Source: Saprospiraceae bacterium
GTDB lineage: Bacteria > Bacteroidota > Bacteroidia > Chitinophagales > Saprospiraceae
Assembly (NCBI GenBank): GCA_022844565.1
Contig: JALHLK010000009.1
Location: 1-64,000, forward strand
Length of the DNA stretch: 64,000 nt
Reading direction: 5' to 3'
Shown here: positions 56,701 through 62,720 of the stretch, piece after piece
Position numbering within the stretch: the first letter of the stretch is position 1
Layout: each line of letters opens with the position of its first letter
Notes under the pieces: generated by a model
Seen by the model: only the letters and a program-made list of their open reading frames with translations
Told to the model about the DNA's origin: nothing
Database searches by the model: none
Program-made: the position numbers and the translations under genes

Positions 56701-57134
56701 ATCAACTTAAATTAATCAACTACAATGCTCAATCTTTAGACAAAGTAAGTTTGAAATTAAGGGCGTTGCAAAGTGGTAAAATAAGTGACTTTATTGAGAT
56801 GGAAAGTGGAGAAATTTATACCAATGATCTTGGGAAAAATAAAGTCCAAATAGCTTGGAACGCAGAAGATATTGGGCAGGCAGAACTCAAAGTATATCCT
56901 AATCCATTGCATGAAAGGGCTACCATATCCATCATTAGTGATAAAGAAGAAGATACAGCATACCTCATAACAGATCAACTTGGTAAAGTGGTTTTAAAAA
57001 ACACAATCCACATCAATAAAGGACAAAACTTGATCGAGTTAAGTCGATCTTCTTTGAATGGAAATGGAGTATATTTTTTAATCATGAAAGTAGGCGGAGA
57101 GCAAAAGTCTACTAAATTAATTGTAACAGAATAA
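47772..57134 (+). CDS. Giant secreted HYR-repeat adhesin-like protein, T9SS cargo
   Basis: This is a 3120-residue surface or secreted protein. A signal-like N-terminus (residues 1-36) is followed by a PKD-like region and about two dozen HYR/Ig-type units with regular Cys pairs (pattern DRVPPTCNLRDVTIFVNNQG then FTCxDIG-PVxVTVxD). Residues 1462-1959 are three near-identical 166-residue units. A dockerin-like calcium repeat (AADVNNDKKISISDIVEMRSLILGV) lies near 2820, a cohesin-like beta domain (KIGQTFELELDLSQYNAIG) at about 2918-3030, and a type IX sorting domain (ELKVYPNPLHERATISI onward) at 3037-3120. It is probably an adhesin or matrix protein exported by the type IX system. The function itself is inferred. 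Confidence 0.9.
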   Translation: MKKFGPIRYLRGIAVSLVVSTLMPLLMVMTRENVEFYDSTTESVVRTSSCLCNGVSEKFIDTFYISSSPGLTWNVSFKPFDPQLISVSEVVGGYKVAISSSYRKAYEISIVSSKNEYVTLKGGDCGYAIPIIQGLNSLCLSSNGTYSIQSQDNYTFSISGGGTLTNLGQNRVEINWGSTAGTYTITAVNSTNPCTPDLKLDVAIGSAYTGVLACNSQVNIGLDSTCESKVLLSDVFIGQNTVGTALSLVLKLKDGTIVPNNVLSKEHIGKEIVAHIVDGCGNNSCWGNVLLEDKMAPAIICTDSIEMECYNLQINSAIVAAEDCSNYTIHQIGSDERTNLTCDPNYIARITRNFQARDQFGNTSAVCTVVMEIKRFPLDSVTFPTDLKDNISVDCNSLVSGTILPTLSGYPKINHLVLDKSNYPECNLLISYADQIIKLPTKTKIIRTWEILEPHCNVMNRRTHKQLIEVSDKVAPVIAKCIDNINITTDAHQCLGIFKLPTIAASAISDNCSSGFSHQIVINNVGTKNAGEAIALTIGDYAAQYIVSDESGNTATCNFSINVSDKTPPVAICKEFVVMSLSAGGGYITSAMINNGSKDECSLTSVLIRRMSDSTDRPFRDTIHVTCADVEKPFMVMLQATDQAGNINTCMTTLTAQDKSIPVLEVPSDRTITCAQWSTNKDLKTYGEAIAFDQCNFTIEETVSYNLNNCQVGTIVRTFTAKDASHTVVKTQTITVQNSTLADFSTIVAPRDTILRGMCNMKSLHPDSLTKYGRAYGRPIVPINSCVNLGITYKDEIYTVQSPANQNCFKVIRIWKIINWCEAPGNVYELKQTIAVENNIPPSITTPRNDTLFHTENCNAGDFSLSASGSDDCTPDDLLSWSWKVENQNNMTVANGTAQGKTINLVRSLPAGNYTFIWTLRDGCGNLKEATHKFRIKYSKGASFFVVDTVAVALAPNDSTNSACITAKPLVQSASHACGLSVKYSFSATTPNQDTICMNCKDLGYRAVTVYAHDANGVVTSARTIVHVQDNNKIRNCSNTNECVTWPRDTTINACVPNIRPQDIRSVPIIDPNCNCTSTTTTFSDRPIASNAGECTVIERTHFVTFRCNGITTTFSEVQRIIRRNATSPTLVCLQNRIMARSTSNCAATVTVQGPTVSNTTCHTGLTTTYQIGTNPVQSGSSFTSSFNVGNTAVVFTVTDACGNSSTCTVNVEVTDGEAPICSVRDVTVFLNVQGEATITNPAIFDNGSRGACGPSSLTFAADRTQFNCSNLNTPVQVRLTVTGSNNQSTTCTANVMVRDTVKPTLITRNIIKEISGINQTITVSKQELVVAASDNCVLGDTTLSRSQFTFQNLGVNNVTVILRDAQGNETRVEAIVNIVDRVPPTCNLRDVTIFVNNQGQATITDPTIFNAGLNTARFSVNRTNFTCTDIGRLNPVFVTITNDLGVSMICDANVIVRDTIKPLLTTRNITKEITSLNQVIRVTKQELIQSASDNCALGDTTLSISEFRCQNAGANTVTVTLRDSSGNTTTATAIVTIVDRVPPTCNLRDVTIFVNNQGQALISDASIFRAGAGASCSAMDIVSYSVDKTTFNCTDIGRSNPVKVTVSDELGISMICDANVIVSDTIKPLLTTRNITKEITSLNQVISITKQELIQSASDNCSLGDTSLSISEFRCQNAGANTVTVTLRDSSGNTTTATAIVTIVDRVPPTCNLRDVTIFVNNQGQALISDASIFRAGDGASCSGMTIISYTVDKTTFNCVDIGRPNPVKVTVRDALSNSMICDANVIVRDTIKPLLTTRNITKEITSLNQVISITKQELIQSATDNCSLGDTSLSISEFRCQNAGANTVTVTLRDSSGNTTTATAIITIVDRVPPTCNLRDVTIFVNNQGQALISDASIFRAGDGASCSGMSIVSYTVDKATFNCGDIGRPNPVKVTVRDALGNSMICDANVTVRDTLAPLVTPKNFDLAITNNESVTIKKSDLIASIDENCSVSDTIISKNTFTCENLGSNRVTVIVVDDFGNRDTVETTVTVIDRQAPICRVRNVSILLNAQGQATIGDASVFNSGSFDECNSIPLNFSVDKTQFTCANLGANNPVMITVSDATGNSSTCPANVTVQDTIRPRLVVRNIERTISNVNSSVVVNASDLIMSSSDNCSIVDSANAPSIFTCANLGNNTVRVVVRDASGNTGIAESIVTILDGVAPECRLKTATVMVNGGTTTIDSSTINNDSFDPCGTIVTFKVSPNTFTCSDVGVRSVTATITDAAGNITICDTTITVVDGNQLICIPKDITVSLGANNTVTITANDVDGGSGTGCGNPVEKSISRSTFSCSDVGTPQNVTLTITRPGTNQTSTCTARVTVISQGVPSFICTVEKVDVACEEYDGINIPASIPRPRIANSCGGNFKLDSVIIRLPRNCNLDTLTRTYLLFDNNDNLLSTCVQSINIVNNKLLTIDSFDLPSTNITLPSCADKRPEVTGGRMRLKQGVSVGCADIDISFRDTFLTNTCNDTLRRIWTAVDKCGSITPISFTQKIAIIDTFAPVITGVRDTIIFNQGDCGVQINFTNIKVDDCDTRLTLTNNSPQARNNNGIDPSGFYPIGIYTIALSATDACNNSSQASFRVEVRDTSSQVFACRNVERIIQPTGIVSVNARELVGYFGNNCASTFNARVVMSRQGLDTVSSKVYTCDNLTLVGQELLKRDTLTIQVYSGNTLLHSCSAVLTIKAGGNCQNFFALKNNVRTITEEVVPNFSISLMTGGKELVKKMTDDKGQTTINAPQGVDMMIVPFKNDDHLNGVNTLDLVQMQRHILGISKFRSPYHMIAADVNNDKKISISDIVEMRSLILGVKENFSNHTSWVAIDGDYSFASVDGALEEDYPQHLELDQINKDMDLSFVGVKIGDVDVSYTASALQKNIQQRSKAIELSLLDKDVKIGQTFELELDLSQYNAIGAEISIALAQAELLEISGKDWISGQTANQLKLINYNAQSLDKVSLKLRALQSGKISDFIEMESGEIYTNDLGKNKVQIAWNAEDIGQAELKVYPNPLHERATISIISDKEEDTAYLITDQLGKVVLKNTIHINKGQNLIELSRSSLNGNGVYFLIMKVGGEQKSTKLIVTE
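52155..53648 (+). repeat. Three near-identical 498-bp tandem units inside the giant gene
   Basis: Units begin at 52155, 52653 and 53151, each exactly 498 nt (166 codons), starting at the codons for KPLLTTRNITKEITSLNQVI. Many stretches longer than 60 nt are identical at the DNA level, including silent sites. The preceding unit (from about 51678) is clearly related but diverged and about nine codons shorter, and the following unit is only distantly similar. The block is therefore a recent in-frame amplification and a likely site of copy-number change. Confidence 0.92.
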
Positions 57135-57170
57135 ATCGATATAGTTAGTTGTTTACATTGGGTAATTATA

Positions 57171-57207
57171 GAAGGTGACAAGGGCTTGAGTAATCTTTGT
57201 TGCCTTC
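57171..57207 (+). terminator. Terminator-like hairpin after the giant gene
   Basis: GAAGGTGACAA and TTGTTGCCTTC pair with G-T wobbles around a 15-nt loop, 36 nt after the stop. The following T-run is weak (TTATTCCC), so termination is likely but not strong. The rest of 57135-57438 holds only the gatA -7 box. Confidence 0.5.
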
Positions 57208-57407
57208 TTATTCCCAAAAATGAATGTAGATTCTCTTTTTTATTTTGTGAATAATAGGTCATTTTTTTGAGTTTAGCCGGTATTGATTTGTAAAAAGAAA
57301 AGCAACTAATTTAATTGTTAAAATAAAGGTTACTCTCCAAATTTGATACGTTTATCAAAATCTTTGGAAAATATTTATCGATAAAGCTTATACCTTAACA
57401 ATTACAT

Positions 57408-57415
57408 TATTTTTG
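57408..57415 (+). promoter_or_regulatory. Candidate -7 box of gatA
   Basis: TATTTTTG, 23 nt before the gatA start, matches TAnnTTTG. No TTG is present at the expected -33 position. Confidence 0.45.
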
Positions 57416-57438
57416 CGAAATATTATAATTTACTATCA

Positions 57439-58842
57439 ATGTACAAAACAATTACTTCGCTTCATGAGGCCGTTTTATCAGGGGAAACTACTTTTGAAAA
57501 TCAGGTAGGCTTTCATCTTCAACAAATAAATGACAATCTAAATACAAATGCTTTTATTCATATATTTGGTGAAGAAGCTATAAAAACTGCTAAAAAATTA
57601 GATCAAGATTTGAAAGCAGGCATGTTAACATGGAAAAAACTCACAGGAGTTTGCATTTCCCTTAAGGATAATATTTGTTATCAAGGACACCCTTGCAGCG
57701 CGGGATCAAAAATATTAGAAGGATATAAATCACCATTTTCGGCGACGGCTGTGCAAAACCTCCTAAATGAAGGGGCTATCATCATAGGAACGACCAACTG
57801 TGATCAGTTTGGCATGGGCTCTACTTCGCAAAACTCACATTACGGTGCTGTTAAAAATGGAATTGACGATACGCTGATTGCGGGTGGAAGTAGTGGAGGT
57901 GCAGCTGTGTCTGTACAGATTGGTGGATCTATGTTGGCACTTGGTAGCGATACAGGAGGCAGCGTAAGACAGCCTGCCGCTTTTACCAATACGATTGGAT
58001 TCAAGCCTAGTTATGGTGCTGTGTCAAGATACGGATTGATTGCGTATGGATCCTCTTTTGATCAAATTGGAGTAGTGGGCACAGATTATGACGATATTTA
58101 TCTGGCTTTTGATATAATGAGTGGTATAGACATTCATGATAGTACCTCTATATCAATTGAAATAACTTCGGAAAACAATCTTAAAAGTAAACCTAAATTT
58201 TCGTATATACCTGCCATGTTTGAAGGAGAAGGAGCGTGGATGGAAGGTAATCAAAAAGCATTGGAAAGTTTAAAAGAACAATTTGAGCTTGTCCCTTTTG
58301 ATTTTGAGTACATAAAATACCTAGTACCTACCTATTATATATTATCCACTGCGGAGGCAAGTAGTAATTTAAGCCGATTTGACGGTGTAAGGTATGGCTA
58401 CCGAGCTGAAAATGCAAAGGACTTGCAGGATATGTATATTAGGTCTAGGTCAGAGGGTTTTGGTACGGAGGTTAAAAAAAGGATTATGATTGGTACTTTT
58501 GTATTAAGTGAAGGTTATTTCGATGCCTATTTTACAAAAGCTCTAAAAATTCGAAGATTGTTAGTGAATAGAATCAATGAGATATTATATGACACAGATG
58601 GTCTAATCATGCCAATTTCTACCTCAGGACCATGGAAATTAAATGACAAAATTACTGATCCAACCCAGATATATCTATCAGACGTCTACACCGTATTGGC
58701 AAATTTGGTTGGAATGCCTGCTATATCTATTCCGATAAAGAACCAAAACCAATCGTCGGACATTCACATAAGTTTACAAATATTAGGAAAGAAAAATCAT
58801 GATTACTCCTTATTTAATTTGGCAAAATTAGCATCGATTTAA
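57439..58842 (+). CDS. gatA: Glu-tRNA(Gln)/Asp-tRNA(Asn) amidotransferase subunit A
   Basis: This 467-residue amidase releases ammonia from glutamine for the GatCAB complex, which turns misacylated Glu-tRNA(Gln) or Asp-tRNA(Asn) into the correct form. The Ser-cisSer-Lys triad is intact: Lys76 (VCISLKDNIC), Ser151 (AGGSSGGAAVSV) and Ser175 (GSDTGGSVRQPAAF). PSYGAVSRYGLIAYGSSFDQIG follows, as in authentic GatA and unlike most general amidases. At 467 residues it is close to the usual 480. gatB and gatC are not in the window, so the complex is encoded at several loci. Confidence 0.92.
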   Translation: MYKTITSLHEAVLSGETTFENQVGFHLQQINDNLNTNAFIHIFGEEAIKTAKKLDQDLKAGMLTWKKLTGVCISLKDNICYQGHPCSAGSKILEGYKSPFSATAVQNLLNEGAIIIGTTNCDQFGMGSTSQNSHYGAVKNGIDDTLIAGGSSGGAAVSVQIGGSMLALGSDTGGSVRQPAAFTNTIGFKPSYGAVSRYGLIAYGSSFDQIGVVGTDYDDIYLAFDIMSGIDIHDSTSISIEITSENNLKSKPKFSYIPAMFEGEGAWMEGNQKALESLKEQFELVPFDFEYIKYLVPTYYILSTAEASSNLSRFDGVRYGYRAENAKDLQDMYIRSRSEGFGTEVKKRIMIGTFVLSEGYFDAYFTKALKIRRLLVNRINEILYDTDGLIMPISTSGPWKLNDKITDPTQIYLSDVYTVLANLVGMPAISIPIKNQNQSSDIHISLQILGKKNHDYSLFNLAKLASI

Positions 58843-59101
58843 ATATATAAGTTTTTATTATGTTATATTTTATTGATTATCAAATGTTAATACACCCCGT
58901 CAAATCTTAATAAAATGTTAAAAAATTATTTTGTTTGGTTATATACCCTTACTTTTGCCTCCTGATTAATACTAATTTTTAAAATTTGGTCGTTATTTGG
59001 CTGAATTTTTGCAATTGATATTGAGAAAAATTTGAGTTAGACAGTGTGAGCTTTGATTATATTGGATGACTCTTTAACCATGAACATAAATATTTTTAAT
59101 C

Positions 59102-60343
59102 ATGAACAAAAAGTGGACAACTTCTTGTATAATGAGTTTTTTGTTTGCTTCCACCCCCCTTTTATTGGAAGCAAACGCTGGAAAAGAAATTAAGTCCGTG
59201 CACAACAATCAAGTTGTTGCAACACGCTTAGGTTTTTTAGACATGAGCTTCAGAGTTAAGGTAACTCCTGTAGTTCAAAGAAAAATTCAAAATTATGTAA
59301 CCTCTGGCAGAGAAAAGACCAATATTATATTGCAGTCAATGGCCATGTACAAGCCTATTTTTGATAAATTTATCGAAGAAAAAAATTTGCCGAAAGAGTT
59401 AGCCTATCTTCCTGTTGTAGAATCAGCTGTGGACCCACATGCGAAATCTCATGCGGGTGCAGTCGGATTATGGCAGTTTATGGCACCCACAGCTCGAGCC
59501 AAAGGACTTGCCATCAATGGATTGGTAGATGAAAGAATAGATCCAATAAAGTCAACTGAGAAAGCTTTGGACTATCTGCAAGAACTTCATCATATGTTTG
59601 GGGATTGGACTCTTGCCTTAGCTGCATACAATTGCGGACCAGGAAGAATTCAGGCAATACTAAGATCTAATAAGCATGCTAAAGATGTGTGGGATATATT
59701 ACCGTACCTTCCCAAAGAAACTCAAGAGTATGTGCCGAGTCTTATCGCCGCGACATACGTAGCAAATTACTATGACAAGTTTAACTTAAGGCCTAATCCA
59801 CTTCATACGAATGAATTTTATACTACAACCCTCATTGTATTTGATAACTTGAATTTAAAAGAAGTATCCATAATGTTGGGTATGAAATATTCTTTGATCA
59901 AAAAATTAAATCCATCATACAAAAAAGGTATAGTGCCTAAATCTTTAAAGGGGAATTATCTAGTAATCCCTCACGAAAAAATTAATACTTATTTTGATCA
60001 GCATGTAGGTGATATTGATGTTTTAATATCTCCAGATGAAATTCTTATCACGGATAGTTATTCAGAAGGTTTTGATTTTGTCGTGTCTGACAAAAGCTTA
60101 GAAATACCAATCGTTGATGATGAGGATTTAAATAAATCTATACCGATTAATGATGGTAAAAACCAAAAGGAAAAACCAAATTTTCATTTTTTAAATGATA
60201 GGATGAACCGGTATATTAGGATTTCTCGTGAAGGTTCAGGAGAATCAAGAGGTTTTGCTAGTCTAGACAATCATGAAGAAATTTCGATCATCATCGAAGA
60301 AAATTTGGGTGGATCTATTGCTCCTTTAAAGTGGAGGGTTTAA
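59102..60343 (+). CDS. Lytic transglycosylase, MltD-like SLT domain
   Basis: This 413-residue exported murein hydrolase cleaves the glycan strand of peptidoglycan and leaves 1,6-anhydro ends. The signal peptide ends near EANAG. The SLT domain (residues about 85-230) has catalytic Glu107 in YLPVVESAVDP, then SHAGAVGLWQFMAPTARAKGL and LALAAYNCGPGRI. A LysM-like segment (LKEVSIMLGMKYSLIKKLNPSYKKGIVPKSLKGNYLVIP) follows at about 255-295. The tail is acidic and of unknown use. The gene has about 260 nt of AT-rich DNA upstream and is followed by degraded sequence. Confidence 0.9.
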   Translation: MNKKWTTSCIMSFLFASTPLLLEANAGKEIKSVHNNQVVATRLGFLDMSFRVKVTPVVQRKIQNYVTSGREKTNIILQSMAMYKPIFDKFIEEKNLPKELAYLPVVESAVDPHAKSHAGAVGLWQFMAPTARAKGLAINGLVDERIDPIKSTEKALDYLQELHHMFGDWTLALAAYNCGPGRIQAILRSNKHAKDVWDILPYLPKETQEYVPSLIAATYVANYYDKFNLRPNPLHTNEFYTTTLIVFDNLNLKEVSIMLGMKYSLIKKLNPSYKKGIVPKSLKGNYLVIPHEKINTYFDQHVGDIDVLISPDEILITDSYSEGFDFVVSDKSLEIPIVDDEDLNKSIPINDGKNQKEKPNFHFLNDRMNRYIRISREGSGESRGFASLDNHEEISIIIEENLGGSIAPLKWRV

Positions 60344-60370
60344 TTTAATCACTTAATGATAATTTATTAA

Positions 60371-60466
60371 GTGGGCTTAAGTTGTGCTGGTAAATCAACT
60401 ATTGGAAGCATATTTGCAGAGAAATTGGGGTTTAACCCAGATTTGGATTCATGGGCAAGCTCATAA
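60371..60466 (+). pseudogene. P-loop kinase fragment
   Basis: A 31-codon frame reads VGLSCAGKSTIGSIFAEKLGF and then NPDLDSWASS before TAA. GLSCAGKS is a perfect Walker A (GxxxxGKS), and the rest looks like the first helix and following loop of a shikimate-kinase or nucleoside-kinase type protein. A stop codon lies directly before it and nothing kinase-like follows, so both ends are lost. It is a relic or a mis-inserted piece. Confidence 0.6.
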
Positions 60467-60669
60467 AGAAGACTTTTACTAACTTTTATGATGAAATTTT
60501 TGCTATTGATTATCAACTAATTACACTAAGTTAGATGGAATTACGCATTAGAAATTAACTGTAAGAAAATTATGCTTCATATTAGTTTCAGTACTCAATT
60601 TTCCGTCCTCTATGAATTATGAACGATAAGAATAGAAATAGCTGAAATCCAGTTGGTTCCAGTTCGCTG

Positions 60670-60897
60670 CTAAATTGATATTTCGGATATCAATTTTTTA
60701 CGCAGCTCATGTTCTTCTCTACTATTTTGCCTAATTTCCTTTCGAAAAAAGTCCAATGCGTATTCTGGGTTTAAATTTATTGACTTAGATGGTGAGATTG
60801 ATAAGAATTTACCACCAAAGTCTCTCTATGAGATTAAGTTAGGATGAATAGTCTTTTTGCATGATTGTATCTGTTGCTGTATTTGACAAACTAACAT
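60670..60897 (-). pseudogene. Possible broken small gene of unknown family
   Basis: From an ATG at 60897 the frame reads 23 codons (ending HPNLIS), meets one TAG, and then stays open for 51 further codons: RDFGGKFLSISPSKSINL, NPEYALDFFRKEIRQNSRE and EHELRKKLISEISI, ending in a TAG at 60670. The charged, helical C-terminal part looks protein-like. It lies just upstream of the DUF2851 gene in no clear relation. I do not recognise the family, and the call is tentative. The rest of 60467-60669 holds nothing I can support. Confidence 0.35.
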
Positions 60898-60906
60898 TCC
60901 GAACAT

Positions 60907-62211
60907 TTACAAACTAACTTCTTTGAGAATTTTCCTACCTATTGGGCAATCTGTACACTTTTTATAGGTACACAATTCTTGATAAAGATGTATTAGACCT
61001 TGACTGTCGGTTGATGTTTCGGGTATGTAACCCAGTTGTTGAAATATCTTTACAATCGTGTTGTTCTCCGCTTTTAATGAGTCTAAGATATCAAGGGCTT
61101 GGTCTACGTATTTGTCAATTCCGCGCATTTTACCGTATGTAAAGTAAAAAGGAACTACAGCATTAATTATTATTCTGTTAATAAAATCTTTAGTTGGAAT
61201 GGCATTTTTGTCCTTAACAATTTTACCAAAAACAAAGTGGGTATTCCAATATTCATGGGGCTGAACTTGAAATATTTTGTAAATATCTGCTGTTGAATTT
61301 ATATTTAAAAGTTGGTCAATAATATTCTGATGTTTTGTAAGTATTGATGCCAGTTGAGCTATTCTAATGGTAGGAAAACCAGCAGGAAGCATTTTGCCAT
61401 ATTTCCATTCGTGTTTATAGATTTCTACTAATTGATATTTTGCTTTTTGAGCCTGGTATTCATTCTGCAAAGAGAGATAATATTCTTCGGTACTATTAGC
61501 TTCATCTAAAAAACCTGCAATCCCAAATAAGATGGATTCTATTCTTATTGGGTCGTATGCATTTTTTGCAAAAACAGAGTAGGGTATTGCTTTACCAAGT
61601 CGCTCGAAGGTCGATTTATTGGTTGTGCCTCCAAAATATTTGGACATTTGAATGAAGAATGCAGTATTCCAATCTTGACCATGATCATCTAAGATATTTT
61701 TAAAAGTAGCTACCTTATTTTCTAATCTGCCTATTGTAAAACTTGATACTGATAATTTTAAATCAGCGTTGTATTCTTTCTTCCATAAAGGTTTGCACGA
61801 TATTGCGCTCTTAGACTGTTTTAAATATTGGTACGATGCTAAAATTTCTTTTTTTACCAAAGGTTGTAGTTCTAAAGTTGGGATAGGATTGATACGGTTA
61901 TCAATTTCTACATGCTTATCATTTATCCAGACTACATGCAAAATTACATTATTATAAGCTTTGTCTTTTTGATGTTGGTGCAAAAACCAGTCAGAAGCTT
62001 TTACGTGCATCTCCACATTACCTGCCCATGTTATATCACCTATTTTTAGCTTTGCCCCTGTGAAATCTGGACCACTGATGTCATTGCGATAACCATAATT
62101 TTCTATTTCTAAAGATTGACCATCAAAAGTTTTTAGCTCTAAGCCTCCTAACATTTTAGATTGCCAAATATAGTAGAGAAAATCTTCTTTTATGTCATCT
62201 ATCGATATCAT
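60907..62211 (-). CDS. DUF2851 family protein
   Basis: This 434-residue cytoplasmic protein matches DUF2851, a family almost confined to Bacteroidota. Features are the N-terminal EDFLYYIWQSKMLGGLELKTFDG, GPDFTGAKLKIGDITWAGNVEMHVKASDW, the central LFGIAGFLDEAN, MLPAGFPTIRIAQLASIL, and a C-terminal CTYKKCTDCPIGRKIL, whose three Cys could bind a metal. No catalytic role is known to me. The gene starts 2 nt after folA, which in turn follows the PBP2 gene by 3 nt, so the three form a transcript. The link of a folate enzyme and a cell-wall synthase with DUF2851 is curious. Confidence 0.88.
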   Translation of the reverse strand: MISIDDIKEDFLYYIWQSKMLGGLELKTFDGQSLEIENYGYRNDISGPDFTGAKLKIGDITWAGNVEMHVKASDWFLHQHQKDKAYNNVILHVVWINDKHVEIDNRINPIPTLELQPLVKKEILASYQYLKQSKSAISCKPLWKKEYNADLKLSVSSFTIGRLENKVATFKNILDDHGQDWNTAFFIQMSKYFGGTTNKSTFERLGKAIPYSVFAKNAYDPIRIESILFGIAGFLDEANSTEEYYLSLQNEYQAQKAKYQLVEIYKHEWKYGKMLPAGFPTIRIAQLASILTKHQNIIDQLLNINSTADIYKIFQVQPHEYWNTHFVFGKIVKDKNAIPTKDFINRIIINAVVPFYFTYGKMRGIDKYVDQALDILDSLKAENNTIVKIFQQLGYIPETSTDSQGLIHLYQELCTYKKCTDCPIGRKILKEVSL

Positions 62212-62213
62212 GA

Positions 62214-62717
62214 TTATTCTCTTCGATCATACACTTTAAAACAAAAATCGAATTCATTTTTTTCATCCTTTTGGTGGCATTCTTTAGAAGTCAAAGTCCA
62301 CTCATCATGGTCTAGTTCGGGAAAAAAGATATCACCTTCTGCCTCAAGATCAACTTCTGTAAGGTACAATTTATCCCAAAAGTCAGCAGTTTGTTCATAA
62401 ATCTGTCCCCCACCTATGATGAAAGCCTCAGTTTCATCATTTTCTAAAACCATTTCGAGTGCTTCCTTAATGTTTCTAGCAATTAAACAGTTAGAGCTAA
62501 TAAAAAATGGATCTCGGGTGATAATGATATTCGTCCGATTTGGCAAAGGTTTACCGATAGATTCGTAGCATTTTCTGCCCATAATCACGTGGTGACCGGT
62601 AGTGACTTTCTTAAAATATTTTAAATCAGAAGGTAAGTACCAGGGTATTTGATTGTTCTTACCAATCACATTATTTTTTGCTATTGCGACAATGCAAGAA
62701 ATGATCATAGTTGACAT
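62214..62717 (-). CDS. folA: Dihydrofolate reductase
   Basis: This 167-residue enzyme reduces dihydrofolate to tetrahydrofolate with NADPH, needed for thymidylate and purine synthesis. Visible are the N-terminal SCIVAIAKNNVIGKNNQIPWYLPSDLKYFKKVT (substrate loop), GHHVIMGRKCYESIGKPLPNRTNIIITR (NADPH site) and FIIGGGQIYEQT. The acidic residue of the active site is Asp31 in LPSDLKYF. Length is typical. It lies in a three-gene minus-strand group after mrdA. A second DHFR gene is not in the window. Confidence 0.96.
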   Translation of the reverse strand: MSTMIISCIVAIAKNNVIGKNNQIPWYLPSDLKYFKKVTTGHHVIMGRKCYESIGKPLPNRTNIIITRDPFFISSNCLIARNIKEALEMVLENDETEAFIIGGGQIYEQTADFWDKLYLTEVDLEAEGDIFFPELDHDEWTLTSKECHQKDEKNEFDFCFKVYDRRE

Positions 62718-62720
62718 AGT

